This document shows positions 52,328 to 61,235 of a stretch of DNA of 64,000 nucleotides, piece by piece. Positions within the stretch are counted from its first letter, which is position 1. Every line of letters starts with the position of its first letter. Both the position numbers and the translations under genes were made by a program. The stretch is taken from positions 1 to 64,000 of the forward strand of contig JANQJG010000210.1 of the NCBI GenBank assembly GCA_028281785.1. Direction: 5' to 3'. This DNA is from Rhodospirillales bacterium. GTDB taxonomy: Bacteria; Pseudomonadota; Alphaproteobacteria; Rhodospirillales; Shumkoniaceae. The notes under the pieces were generated by a model. That model was not told the origin of the DNA, ran no database searches, and was given only the letters and a program-made list of their open reading frames with translations.

Positions 52328-52537
52328 ATGAAGCTCTCGTCTGACCTCATTCAAAAACAAGCCGCCGAAGCTCATGATCGTCCCATCGAAGACGCCCGGA
52401 CCGCCGAGCTGGCCGAGGAGGTCGGGCGCCTGAACGCGCGCATCGCGGGAGTGGCCGACGGGGCTCTCGGCCCCTTCGACGAGCCGGCACATTTCCCGCT
52501 TGCGCTCGAGCGGTTGCGGGACCGCTGGCCGGAATGA
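52328..52537 (+). CDS. Small GatC/AtzG-like partner of the amidase
   Basis: The 69-aa protein has a helical N-terminus and the pattern 'ELAEEVGRLNARIAGV' followed by 'FDEPAHFPLALERLRD'. This is the arrangement of AtzG and GatC-like subunits, which wrap around amidase-signature enzymes. The last 4 bp overlap the amidase ATG (ATGA), so the two are coupled. The ATG at 52328 is chosen; the frame is open further upstream to 52154, but that part looks non-coding. It probably stabilises or modulates the amidase. Confidence 0.68.
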   Translation: MKLSSDLIQKQAAEAHDRPIEDARTAELAEEVGRLNARIAGVADGALGPFDEPAHFPLALERLRDRWPE

Positions 52538-53976
52538 GCGCCACCGACCCGACCCGTTGGTCCCTGACCGAGGCCGCGATCGCGATCCGAAACGGCACCG
52601 TCTCCTCGCTTTACGTCACCAAGGCCTGCCTGAATCTCATCGAAACCTGGCAGCCTCACATCAACTGCTTCATCGAAGTCGAATCCAAGGCGGCCCGCGA
52701 GGCGGCGAATCGGGCGGACGCCGCCCTCGTCAAGGGACAGATCCTGGGGCCACTGCACGGCGTCCCCGTGGCCTACAAGGATCTGTTTCGGCGGGAGGGT
52801 CGAACCCTGACGGCCGGGTCGCGCATCCTCGGTCAGCAGGTTTCGCCGGATACCGCCACCATCGTCGCGCGGCTGGAAAAAGCGGGCGCGGTGCCCTTGG
52901 GCGCGCTCAATCTTGCCGAGTTGGCGGCCTACACCACCGGCGAGAACATCCACTGGGGCGACTGCCGGAATCCCTGGAATCCGGACCATATCCCCGGCGG
53001 GTCCTCCAGCGGATCGGCTGCTGCGGTGGCCGCCCGGCTGGCCTACGGCACGCTGTCCTCCGACACCGGCGGGTCAGGTCGGCATCCGGCAGCCTTCTGC
53101 GGCGTCGTCGGGCTCAAGACAACCCATGGTCGGGTCAGCCGCCATGGCGCCTATCCACGCGCCTGGTCGCTGGACACCATGGGAGTGATGGCGCGGACCG
53201 CGGCCGACTGCGCCGTTCTTCTCGGGGCCATCGCCGGACACGACCCGAACGACCCGACGTCCAGCCGGCTGCCTGTGCCCGATTACGAATGGACCCTCCA
53301 CTTTCCGGTATCCGGAATGCGGATCGGCGCGCCCGGGGGATACTATCGAAACGATCTCTCGCCGGCTGCCGCCGATGCGCTGGAGCGCAGCCGGTCGGTG
53401 CTGGCGGACGCGGGTCTGAATGTCACGCCGGTCGAGGTGCCCGATCCCGGGCCATACTCGGATCTCGCCGATGCGATCATGAAATGCGAGGCGGCCACCA
53501 TTCACGGCCGCCGGATTCGGGAAAGGCCGGAAGACTTCTCGGCGCCCGTGATCTCCCGCAACGAGACCGGGCTCCACCTGCTGGCGCCGCGCTACATCTC
53601 GGCTCTGGCCATGCGAGGCCGCCTGCTCGAGAAGTTCGTGGCCACCGCCTTTGCCGAGGCGGATGTCCTGCACCTTCCCGCCGTCGGCTTCCCGGCGCCT
53701 TCCTTCGAGGAGGTTCGCCGCGGCGGCCCAGGGGGTGTGCCGGACGTCGTCCGGCGGATTGCGCGCTTCCACCGGCCCTTCAACTATCTCGGCCTCCCCG
53801 CCGTGGTCGTTCCCTGCGGCTTCTCCGAGGACGGCCTGCCGCTTGCCTTTCAGCTCGTTGGCCGCCCGTTCTCCGAGGCGCGTCTGCTCGCCATCGCCCA
53901 CGCCTACCAGGCCCGCACCGATTGGCACAAGCGAGCGCCGCCGGCCCTGGCCGAGGAGAGCGCCCCGGAGGGATAA
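52534..53976 (+). CDS. Amidase-signature enzyme
   Basis: This 480-aa amidase has the Ser-cisSer-Lys triad: Lys in 'VPVAYKDLF', the cis-Ser in 'GGSSSGSAAAVAA' and the nucleophile Ser in 'DTGGSGRHPAAF'. The usual 'GGSIRIPA' reads GGSGRHPA here, so the substrate pocket may differ. C-terminal 'FNYLGLPAVVVPCGF' and 'LAFQLVGRPFSEARLL' are standard. It hydrolyses a carboxamide, urea-like or amino-acid amide bond. The gene just before it encodes an AtzG/GatC-like small subunit. This resembles AtzE/biuret-type amidases or a Gat-like paralogue, but no GatB is present. Confidence 0.9.
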   Translation: MSATDPTRWSLTEAAIAIRNGTVSSLYVTKACLNLIETWQPHINCFIEVESKAAREAANRADAALVKGQILGPLHGVPVAYKDLFRREGRTLTAGSRILGQQVSPDTATIVARLEKAGAVPLGALNLAELAAYTTGENIHWGDCRNPWNPDHIPGGSSSGSAAAVAARLAYGTLSSDTGGSGRHPAAFCGVVGLKTTHGRVSRHGAYPRAWSLDTMGVMARTAADCAVLLGAIAGHDPNDPTSSRLPVPDYEWTLHFPVSGMRIGAPGGYYRNDLSPAAADALERSRSVLADAGLNVTPVEVPDPGPYSDLADAIMKCEAATIHGRRIRERPEDFSAPVISRNETGLHLLAPRYISALAMRGRLLEKFVATAFAEADVLHLPAVGFPAPSFEEVRRGGPGGVPDVVRRIARFHRPFNYLGLPAVVVPCGFSEDGLPLAFQLVGRPFSEARLLAIAHAYQARTDWHKRAPPALAEESAPEG

Positions 53977-54066
53977 GGGCCGGTCGCGGCCGCGACCGTC
54001 CAGCCTCGCGGACATGTGACGGCGCGAGAGTGGTGGATTCATCCCGTCGTGCCAATATCCCTGTAC

Positions 54067-54702
54067 ATGATCAAAAAACTCGCAATGTCCGTCGGAGCCG
54101 CCGCCGCCCTTCTTGGAGCCGGGTCCGCGATGACCGCGGAGGCCGGCACCGAAGCCCCCACGGGCAACCTTGCCGTCGCCACCTTCGCCGGCGGCTGCTT
54201 CTGGTGCATGGAGCCGCCCTACGACAAGCTTCCCGGCGTCGTCTCGACCGTCTCCGGCTATATCGGCGGTCATGTCGACAACCCGTCCTACCACCAGGTC
54301 ACGCAGGGCGATACGGGGCATTACGAAGCGCTGCAGGTCACCTACGATCCCGCGAAGATCGGCTACGAAAAGCTGCTCGACGTCTTCTGGCGCAATGTCG
54401 ACCCGCTCGACGACGACGGCCAGTTCTGTGATCGCGGCCCGCAATATCGAACCGGGATTTTCTATCACGACGAGGAGCAGAAGCGCTTGGCCGAGGAGTC
54501 CAAGGCACAGATCGACGGCTCGAAAGTCCTGGATCGCCCGATCGTGACGGAGATCATGACGGCGCCGACCTTCTACCCGGCGGAGGACTATCACCAGGAC
54601 TACTATCGAAAGAACCCGCTGCGGTACAAATTCTACCGCTACAGCTGCGGGCGCGACCGGCGCCTGGAGCAGCTCTGGGGAACGACCTCGCCACCGGCCT
54701 GA
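54067..54702 (+). CDS. msrA: Exported peptide-methionine (S)-S-oxide reductase
   Basis: This is a 211-aa protein. A signal peptide (MIKKLAMSVGAAAALLGAG, cleaved near 'TAEAG') is followed by the MsrA core with nucleophile Cys in GGCFWCMEPPY, 'GYIGGHVDNPSYHQV', 'GHYEALQVTYDP', 'QYRTGIFYHDEEQ' and 'AEDYHQDYY'. It reduces methionine-S-sulfoxide in proteins, here probably in the periplasm. The ATG at 54067 gives the signal peptide; a GTG at 54016 would only lengthen it. The electron donor system is not encoded next to it. Confidence 0.92.
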   Translation: MIKKLAMSVGAAAALLGAGSAMTAEAGTEAPTGNLAVATFAGGCFWCMEPPYDKLPGVVSTVSGYIGGHVDNPSYHQVTQGDTGHYEALQVTYDPAKIGYEKLLDVFWRNVDPLDDDGQFCDRGPQYRTGIFYHDEEQKRLAEESKAQIDGSKVLDRPIVTEIMTAPTFYPAEDYHQDYYRKNPLRYKFYRYSCGRDRRLEQLWGTTSPPA

Positions 54703-54880
54703 CTCGAGGTTTAGCGTCCCCAACACGATTCGTCTCCCACGCTCCCCTGGGTTGCATTGCCAGGGCGGCGGCGACAGGCTAAAAACACCCTGTCCAATAT
54801 CAAATAAGAGAACGTGGCCGGGCGCTGACGCGGGCGAAACACCGCCATTGCCGTCCCGGCGCGATCCGGAGGAGATTTCC

Positions 54881-55834
54881 ATGAGCCGTGTCGCCGTTAC
54901 CCCCGCCTTTTTCGGGCGTCATCCGATCCTGCGCGAGGAGTTGCTCGCGCGCTATCCGGACGTGACGTTCAAGGAGGACGACCGCATCCTTGCCGGCGAG
55001 GATTTCGTCGACTTTCTAAGGGGGCACGACAAGGTCATTATGTCCATCGACAAGCTGACAGACGACGTGCTGGCGGCCGTGCCGGAGCTCAAGGTGGTGG
55101 CCAAGCACGGGGTCGGCCTCGACAGCCTCGACCTGGAGGCGATGGCCCGGCGCGGCGTCGAACTCGGCTGGCGGGGCGGGGTCAACCGGCGTGCCGTGGC
55201 CGAGCTCGCCCTCAGCTTCATCATCACCGTCCTGCGCAACCTGCCGCTGGCCAATCGCGACCTCTGCCAGGGCGTCTGGGAACGGCGCATGGGCTCGCTC
55301 CTGACCGGCAAGACGGTCGGGATCATCGGCTGCGGTTTCATCGGCAAGGAGCTGGTGCTCCTTCTCCAACCTTTCGACTGCAAGATTCTGGTCAACGACA
55401 TCCGCGACTATCCCGACTTCTACAAGGCCCACGACATCGAGACGGTCGGCCTGGAAGAATTGCTGGAGCGCTCGGATGTCGTCAGCCTCCACACCCCCCT
55501 GGACGAGACGACCCGCAACATCCTCTCGCCCAAGCGGCTGGCCCTCATGAAGCCGACCGCCATCTTGATCAATACGGCCAGGGGCGGCCTCGTCGACGAG
55601 GCGGTCCTGAAGGCGGCGCTCAAGGAAGGGCGGCTATGGGGCGCGGCCTTCGACGCCTTTGCCGTCGAGCCGCTCACGGATACCGAACTCTATAACCTGC
55701 CGAATTTCTGGGCGACCCCGCATATGGGGGCGAATGCCGAGGAAGTGGTGCTGGCCATGGGCCGCTCGGCCATCGCCGGGCTGGACGAGCACCGCCCGCC
55801 CGGGCCCGACTGGCTCGACGCCTGGCCGAGTTAG
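54881..55834 (+). CDS. D-2-hydroxyacid dehydrogenase (phosphoglycerate-dehydrogenase-like)
   Basis: This 317-aa NAD-dependent enzyme has the nucleotide motif 'VGIIGCGFIGKEL', the catalytic Arg in 'NTARGGLVDE', Glu in 'FAVEPLTDTELY' and His in 'ATPHMGANAEEV'. It reduces a 2-keto acid to the D-2-hydroxy acid or the reverse. There is no C-terminal regulatory ACT domain, so it is not a standard SerA. GGAGGAGA precedes the ATG at 54881. It stands alone, 178 bp after msrA. It may reduce glyoxylate, hydroxypyruvate or a pathway keto acid. Confidence 0.9.
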   Translation: MSRVAVTPAFFGRHPILREELLARYPDVTFKEDDRILAGEDFVDFLRGHDKVIMSIDKLTDDVLAAVPELKVVAKHGVGLDSLDLEAMARRGVELGWRGGVNRRAVAELALSFIITVLRNLPLANRDLCQGVWERRMGSLLTGKTVGIIGCGFIGKELVLLLQPFDCKILVNDIRDYPDFYKAHDIETVGLEELLERSDVVSLHTPLDETTRNILSPKRLALMKPTAILINTARGGLVDEAVLKAALKEGRLWGAAFDAFAVEPLTDTELYNLPNFWATPHMGANAEEVVLAMGRSAIAGLDEHRPPGPDWLDAWPS

Positions 55835-56191
55835 CTGCGTCAACTCGGCGGGCACGCAGAACTGCGAGCAAGGAGCTATTCAATCCAAGGACTCGCCCAA
55901 TGACCGAGGGACACAAAGGGCCCAGGTCAGGGGCTGGAGCCCGACACGCCTTGCCTCATCCTGAGGCTGTCGAAGGATGGGTCTGTCGTAGGGTGAGCGC
56001 CGTCTAATCAGGTCGGGACCCTGTAGATTTTGCCGTCCTTCGTGATCGGGCGAGCGCAACGCCGTCGACGCAAGTTAATTGATTTTCTCGCACTTAGATC
56101 GATATGACCATTGGTTACCGGAATGTCCGGAAATGCTCACGTCGGTGATTGCTCAGCTAAGCAGCCTCCCGCTAAAATTGGAAGGTCGACG
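55835..56191. other. Intergenic region with one alphaproteobacterial palindromic repeat
   Basis: These 357 bp hold no credible gene. A short palindromic repeat lies at 55954-55980. From about 56080 the sequence becomes AT-richer and leads into the low-GC TAXI/MscS pair, whose promoter should be here. Confidence 0.5.
55954..55980. repeat. Short palindromic repeat of the CCTCATCCTGAGG...CGAAGGATG type
   Basis: CCTCATCCTGAGG followed by CTGT and CGAAGGATGG gives a small imperfect hairpin (CATCC with GGATG arms). This wording is a very common dispersed intergenic repeat of alphaproteobacteria. Only one copy is seen in the window. Confidence 0.6.
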
Positions 56192-57181
56192 ATGTCATCA
56201 AATCAATGGTTTGGCGTATGCCTTTTTCTATCCCTAGGCATTGCTCTCTCAGTCGGTACTGCACCTCCTGCACACGCGGCAACCGATCGGGTCACCATCA
56301 CCATAGCCACCGGTCCCGTGGGTGGCCTCTACCACCCGTTTGGCGGCGCCATCTGCAAGCTGGTCAACGAGCGGCGCCGTGAACACGGGATTACATGCAC
56401 GGTCAGCATAACCGGCGGCACGGTCGAGAATATCAGAGATCTCCGGCGGGGTGACGTTGACTTGGTATTGTCTCAGTCCGATTGGCAGCACGATGCCGTC
56501 AAGGGTGAAGGGCCATTCACCGCGGACGGCCCGTTCGATGACTTGCGGTCCGTCTTCGCGGTGTATGTGGAGCATTTCACAGTTGTCGCGCGGCCCGATG
56601 CCGAAATTACACAATTCGAGCATTTAAAAGGAAAACGCGTTTTTTTGGGTGAACCGGGGTCCGGACACCGCCAGACGATGCGCGTTCTGCTGGATTCTTA
56701 TGGCTGGGCACCCGCCGAACTCACGGACTTCTCTGAGTTTCAGGCCGACAGCCTATCCGAGGCGTTGTGCGACAACGAGTTCGACGCCTACGTTTATACG
56801 ATCGGTCACCCGAACCCAACGGTTCAGGAGTCGATCAGCACCTGCAACGCCGTACTCGTGGAGGTCACGGGCCAGATCGTCGACGAACTCGTCGCCGCAA
56901 ATCCGTTCTATGTCAGCTCCTTCGTTCCGGCGAATTTGTACCAGGGAATGGAGCGAGACAAGAAGGGGTTCGGATTGGTCGCGTCATTGCTGACGAGGAA
57001 AGACGTCGAGGACGACGTCATATTCGAGATCACCGGGGCCTTCGTTGAGAATCTGGATCGGCTGAGGGACGCTTCGTCCGCCTTCCGAACGATCAGACCC
57101 GGGGATATGAAGCGGCGGGGACTGACCGCACCGCTGCATGACGGGGCGATCCGTTACTTCGATGCAGCCCGGCTCAATTGA
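56192..57181 (+). CDS. TAXI-family TRAP transporter substrate-binding protein
   Basis: This 329-aa periplasmic protein has a signal peptide (about 1-29, ending AHAA). The TAXI motifs are 'ITIATGPVGGLYHPFGGAIC', 'SITGGTVENIRDLRRGDVD' and 'HLKGKRVFLGEPGSGH'. The ATG at 56192 follows GGAAGG and gives the signal peptide. TAXI proteins bind glutamate-like or other carboxylates for TRAP permeases, but no TRAP permease gene is near. The next gene, 16 bp downstream, encodes an MscS channel instead. Base composition is visibly lower in GC than in the neighbours, which suggests transfer as a pair. Confidence 0.88.
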   Translation: MSSNQWFGVCLFLSLGIALSVGTAPPAHAATDRVTITIATGPVGGLYHPFGGAICKLVNERRREHGITCTVSITGGTVENIRDLRRGDVDLVLSQSDWQHDAVKGEGPFTADGPFDDLRSVFAVYVEHFTVVARPDAEITQFEHLKGKRVFLGEPGSGHRQTMRVLLDSYGWAPAELTDFSEFQADSLSEALCDNEFDAYVYTIGHPNPTVQESISTCNAVLVEVTGQIVDELVAANPFYVSSFVPANLYQGMERDKKGFGLVASLLTRKDVEDDVIFEITGAFVENLDRLRDASSAFRTIRPGDMKRRGLTAPLHDGAIRYFDAARLN

Positions 57182-57197
57182 ACGAGGCTGCGGCTCG

Positions 57198-59141
57198 ATG
57201 AGGGGCATATCCCAGGCATTCAGGCGCTTCTTTTGGGTCATCCTTTTTTCTTTGACCGCTGTCACTATTTCATCGGGCACGGCACGCGGCGATCTCATTG
57301 GCGGACTCGAGGATCCCTATCCGCTTCGTCCCGCCGACACCGCAAGCCCGCGTGACACCCTGCGAAGCTTCATTCGCATATTCAACACGGCTGTCAAGGA
57401 TTGGCGAAATCTAGAGGAACGGCCGGATATCAATCTCTCGCTCCGTCGCGCGGCGGACACGCTGGACTTCAGCGAGCTTCCGAGTTTGCGCCGGGATGCG
57501 GCCATGGTGGTCCATATGGTGCTGCTGAAGGAAATCCTTGACCGCGTTGAGCTGCCTCCATTTAACGAGGTACCAGGAGTTCAGGACGTCACCGATAATC
57601 AGGTCTTGAGATGGACCGTTCCCAATACTGAGATTGAAATTGCGAAAATTGAAGAGGGACCTCGCGCTGGTCATTTTGTCTTCACCAAAAATACCGTTGC
57701 AAACCTGCACGAGTACTACCGCATAGCGCAGGACTTGCCATACAAGCAGGGAGCGACGGTCGGAATATACGACGAAATCCGATACTCGGCGGGCCCCTGG
57801 ATCTCAAAGGAGTACACGGATCGACTCCCCGCTTGGTCGACGGAAATTGTACTCGGGCAAGGTGTTTGGCAGTGGATCTTCTTCGGTTTGCTGCTGGTCG
57901 TGGCGGCCGTCTCGTTTGTATGGCTTTACAGGATGGGTAAGGCTTGGGATGAGCTTACGCCTACAAACCGCCCCTGGCGGCGTCTTGGAATCCCCCTTGC
58001 ACTGACAGGCATCGTGGGCGCCGCGGAACTGGTCTATCGGACAGCCCAAAACGGGGTCGGCATGATCGAGGAACCGCTTGAGTTCGTCGCCTACCTCACC
58101 CTGCTCATACAGATAGGGGGCCTTGCCTGGCTCGCGCTGGTGATCGCCGGACGCTTTGCCGAACTGTTCGCCTATGGTCAAAGTAAGCCTGAAGCGAAAC
58201 AACGCGCTGACGCAGCCCTGATGCGGATCGTCTTTCGCCTGATCAGCATCATTATCCTCGTCTATCTCGCGATTTACGCCGCTGAAGCGGTCGGAATTCC
58301 GTTGGCACCGCTGGTCGCTGGTCTCGGTGTCAGCGGTCTCGCCATCGCGTTGGCAGTGCGGCCGACGCTGGAAAACATCATCGGTGGGCTGACGCTCTTC
58401 GCCGACCGGCCCGTCCGGGTGGGCGATTTCTGCCGGTACGGCGATCAGGTCGGGACGGTCGAGCAGATCGGATTGCGATCAACGCGCATCCGCTCCCTTG
58501 AAAGGACGATGGTGAGCATCCCGAACGCCGAGTTTTCGCAGATGCAGCTTGACAATTATGGGGCTCGCGATCAGCGGCTGCTCAATACCGTCCTTCAGCT
58601 TCGCTACGAAACAACACCGGACCAGTTGCGGTACGTCCTCGCCAAGCTGCGAGAGTTGCTCCTCGGCCATCCCAAGGTGACGCCCGAGCCGGCGCGTGTT
58701 CGCTTCGTCGGGTTTGGCGCGTATTCGCTCGATTTGGAGGTGTTTGCATATCTCCGCTGCCAGGACCAGGATACCTTTCTCGCCATTAAAGAGGATGTCC
58801 TCCTACGGATGGCCGACATCGTAAATGGGTCGGGCGCCGGCTTCGCATTCCCCTCGCAGACCGCCTATCTCACGAGGGACAGCGGTGTCAGCGCGGAGCG
58901 AAGGGATGACGTCGAAGCCGAGGTTCGGGGCTGGCGGCTCAGGAGCAAGCTCCCGTTCCCGGAGTTTGAGGAAGAAGAACGGGAGCGGCTCGAAGACACG
59001 CTCGATTATCCGCCTCAGGGATCTCCGGACCACGAATCGCGCGTCAGCGCGCCCGATCAACCGACAGAGCCGGTTACGCCAGCGACGGCTAATCGCGGGG
59101 GGTGGCGTGATCGACGTTTCTTCTTGGGCAAGAAGCGCTAA
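57198..59141 (+). CDS. MscS-family mechanosensitive channel with N-terminal periplasmic domain
   Basis: This 647-aa protein has an export segment (about 8-30), a periplasmic helical domain to about 215, four or five membrane segments, and the MscS pore and beta domain. The channel signature is 'LVAGLGVSGLAIALAVRP' then 'NIIGGLTLFADRPVRVGDFC', followed by 'GTVEQIGLRSTRIRSLERTM' and 'VSIPNAEFSQMQLDNYG'. A charged C-terminal tail ends in basic residues. It should open under membrane tension or a ligand signal. It is co-transcribed with the TAXI binding-protein gene (16-bp gap), which raises the possibility of ligand-linked gating. Confidence 0.9.
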   Translation: MRGISQAFRRFFWVILFSLTAVTISSGTARGDLIGGLEDPYPLRPADTASPRDTLRSFIRIFNTAVKDWRNLEERPDINLSLRRAADTLDFSELPSLRRDAAMVVHMVLLKEILDRVELPPFNEVPGVQDVTDNQVLRWTVPNTEIEIAKIEEGPRAGHFVFTKNTVANLHEYYRIAQDLPYKQGATVGIYDEIRYSAGPWISKEYTDRLPAWSTEIVLGQGVWQWIFFGLLLVVAAVSFVWLYRMGKAWDELTPTNRPWRRLGIPLALTGIVGAAELVYRTAQNGVGMIEEPLEFVAYLTLLIQIGGLAWLALVIAGRFAELFAYGQSKPEAKQRADAALMRIVFRLISIIILVYLAIYAAEAVGIPLAPLVAGLGVSGLAIALAVRPTLENIIGGLTLFADRPVRVGDFCRYGDQVGTVEQIGLRSTRIRSLERTMVSIPNAEFSQMQLDNYGARDQRLLNTVLQLRYETTPDQLRYVLAKLRELLLGHPKVTPEPARVRFVGFGAYSLDLEVFAYLRCQDQDTFLAIKEDVLLRMADIVNGSGAGFAFPSQTAYLTRDSGVSAERRDDVEAEVRGWRLRSKLPFPEFEEEERERLEDTLDYPPQGSPDHESRVSAPDQPTEPVTPATANRGGWRDRRFFLGKKR

Positions 59142-59220
59142 TCAGCGACACAAGCGCGAGGCGTGACGGCGTCCGCTTTCCGGGAGCGCCTGGGCGGATC
59201 GTGCGCTAACGAGCCACTTG

Positions 59221-60426
59221 CTAAGCTGCCGCCTTCGCCTCGCGGATCTCGCGGATGAGGACCGGTAGAATCTCCATCGCGTCGCCGACGATGCCGATAT
59301 CCGCGACCTTGAAGATCGGCGCCTCGGGATCGTTGTTGATGGCGACGATGGTGCGCGAGCCGCTCATCCCGACCACATGCTGGACGGCGCCGCTGATGCC
59401 GACGGCGATATAGAGGTCCGGCGAGACCGTCGTCCCGGACTGTCCGACCTGGATCGTATGGGGAATCCAGCCGGCCTCGACGATGGGGCGCGATCCGGCC
59501 ATGCTGCCGCCGAGTTCCTCGGCCAGCTCGCGGATCAGCGACAGATTCTCCAAGGCCTGGCAGCCCTGGCCGGCGGCGACGATGACGCGGGCGTTCTCGA
59601 TGCTTTCCACCGCCTCCTCGACAACGGCCTCGACCTCCAGCAGCCGCGTCCGGACGGCACCTTTGTTCAGGGTGACCTCGAAGTCCTCGACCTCGCCGGT
59701 GCGGCCGGGCGCCGCGTCGCCGACCTGGAACACATTGGGCCGCACGGTCGCCATCTGCGGGCGCGAGAAGGGGGTGAGGATCGAGGCCATGATGTTGCCG
59801 CCAAAGGCTGGCCGGGTCTGCACGAGCTGCCGGTCCTCGTTGATCTCCAGCATGGTGCAGTCGGCCGTCAGCCCAAGCTTCAGCCGGGCCGCCACGCGCG
59901 GGGCCAGGTCGCGACCGTCCGGCGTCGCGCCCAGCAGGAAGACGGAGGGCTTCTTCGCGGCGATTATGCCGGAGACGACGGTGGTGTAGGCATCGGTCGA
60001 ATAACGGTCGAGCAGCTTGTTCTCATAGCGGATGACGCCGTCGGCGCCATGCGCGAACAGCGGGTCGAGATCGACCGGCCGCCCGTCGGTGAGCACCAGC
60101 ACCTTGACCTGCTCGCCCAGCTGTTCGGCCAGCCGGCGTCCCTCATGCAGCAGTTCGAGAACCACCTTCTTGGGAACGAGCCGGTCGCCATGCTCTTCGC
60201 ATTCGGCCCAGATGAAGACGCCGGAGTACCTGGCGAGCTCCTCGGGCGAGGCCTGGGCCCGCTCGATCTGGATCGCGTGCTCGGAGCACACGTTCATGCA
60301 GGCCCCGCAAAGGGTGCAGTTCTCAAGCGCCTTGGCGGTGCCCTCGACGACGATCATGGCGCTGAACGGGCAGTTCTTCTCGCACAGCTTGCAGCCGGTA
60401 CAGGCCTTGCTATCGACAACCAACAT
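59221..60426 (-). CDS. Electron transfer flavoprotein alpha subunit with N-terminal two-[4Fe-4S] ferredoxin domain
   Basis: This is a 401-aa protein. Residues 1-60 are a ferredoxin-like domain with two cluster motifs, [12 protein letters not shown] and [11 protein letters not shown]. Residues 70-401 are EtfA, with a C-terminal FAD site in '[19 protein letters not shown]', '[16 protein letters not shown]' and '[12 protein letters not shown]'. The ATG at 60426 follows GAGGGAGG; longer upstream frames are not supported. Ferredoxin-extended EtfA occurs in electron-bifurcating ETF complexes such as LctC and CarE. It is the last gene of the GntR-GlcD-EtfB-EtfA operon. Confidence 0.92.
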   Translation of the reverse strand: MLVVDSKACTGCKLCEKNCPFSAMIVVEGTAKALENCTLCGACMNVCSEHAIQIERAQASPEELARYSGVFIWAECEEHGDRLVPKKVVLELLHEGRRLAEQLGEQVKVLVLTDGRPVDLDPLFAHGADGVIRYENKLLDRYSTDAYTTVVSGIIAAKKPSVFLLGATPDGRDLAPRVAARLKLGLTADCTMLEINEDRQLVQTRPAFGGNIMASILTPFSRPQMATVRPNVFQVGDAAPGRTGEVEDFEVTLNKGAVRTRLLEVEAVVEEAVESIENARVIVAAGQGCQALENLSLIRELAEELGGSMAGSRPIVEAGWIPHTIQVGQSGTTVSPDLYIAVGISGAVQHVVGMSGSRTIVAINNDPEAPIFKVADIGIVGDAMEILPVLIREIREAKAAA

Positions 60427-60440
60427 GCTGGGCACCTCCC

Positions 60441-61235
60441 TCAGACGAAATGCTTGTCTTTGAGGAACTCGACGACCTGGCGGGCGGCGAGCGGCGGGTT
60501 CGTCCCGTCCACCACCCGTCCCGCCTCGCGCTCGACCGGCGGGAAGATCTTGACCACCTGGGTCAGCGAGCCCTTGAGCCCAAGCTCGCTCTCGTCCACG
60601 CCAAGATCGTCGGCGGTCATGGTGATGAGTTCCTTGCGCCGCGCCTCCAGAATGTCCTGGAAGGAGCAGACGCGGCGAAGCGCCGCGCCCTTGCTCACCG
60701 AAACCAGCCCCGGCAGCCGCATCTGCACGACCTGATGGCCCCGGTCGGTCTCGCGGCGCACGCGAACGCGTCGGCGTTTCTCGTCGAGCTCGAGGCCGAC
60801 GGCGTAAGTGACCTGGGGAATGTTCAGGCATTCCGCCAGCTCCGGCCCGACTTGGGCGGTGTCGCCGTCGATCGCGTGCTTGCCGACAAGAATCAGATCC
60901 ACCTTGTCCAGCTTCTCGACGATCTTGGAGATGGTCAGCGCCGTGGCCCAGGTATCGGCCCCGGCGAAACGCCGGTCTGTGACCAGGATGGCCCGGTCGG
61001 CGCCCATCTCCAGGCAGCGCATCAGCGCCGCCCGGGCCTGCGGCGGTCCCATGGAAAGAACCACGATTTCAACGTCATCCATGCCCTTTTTAAGATCCAA
61101 CGCGAGGTCCATGGCATATTCGCAGAAGGGATTGAGGATCGAGGCGACGCCGTCGCGGTTCAGCGTCCCGGTCTCCGGATCGACCTGGACGTCGGTGACT
61201 TCCGGCACCTGTTTGGCGCAGACCAGCACTCTCAT
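60441..61235 (-). CDS. Electron transfer flavoprotein beta subunit
   Basis: This is a 264-aa EtfB with 'VLVCAKQVPEVTDVQVDPET', 'NPFCEYAMDLAL' and the nucleotide-site motif 'LVGKHAIDGDTAQVGPEL', followed by 'LPGLVSVSKGAALRR'. It forms a heterodimer with the EtfA encoded 14 bp downstream and takes electrons from the dehydrogenase encoded upstream. The ATG overlaps the dehydrogenase stop by 4 bp. In bifurcating systems this subunit binds a second FAD; whether it does here cannot be read by eye. Confidence 0.92.
   Translation of the reverse strand: MRVLVCAKQVPEVTDVQVDPETGTLNRDGVASILNPFCEYAMDLALDLKKGMDDVEIVVLSMGPPQARAALMRCLEMGADRAILVTDRRFAGADTWATALTISKIVEKLDKVDLILVGKHAIDGDTAQVGPELAECLNIPQVTYAVGLELDEKRRRVRVRRETDRGHQVVQMRLPGLVSVSKGAALRRVCSFQDILEARRKELITMTADDLGVDESELGLKGSLTQVVKIFPPVEREAGRVVDGTNPPLAARQVVEFLKDKHFV

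Noticed and set aside
53074-54882. Minus-strand open frame of about 600 codons opposite the amidase and msrA
   Set aside because: Both plus-strand genes have full catalytic motifs and ribosome sites, while the antisense translation shows no domain and crosses an intergenic region.
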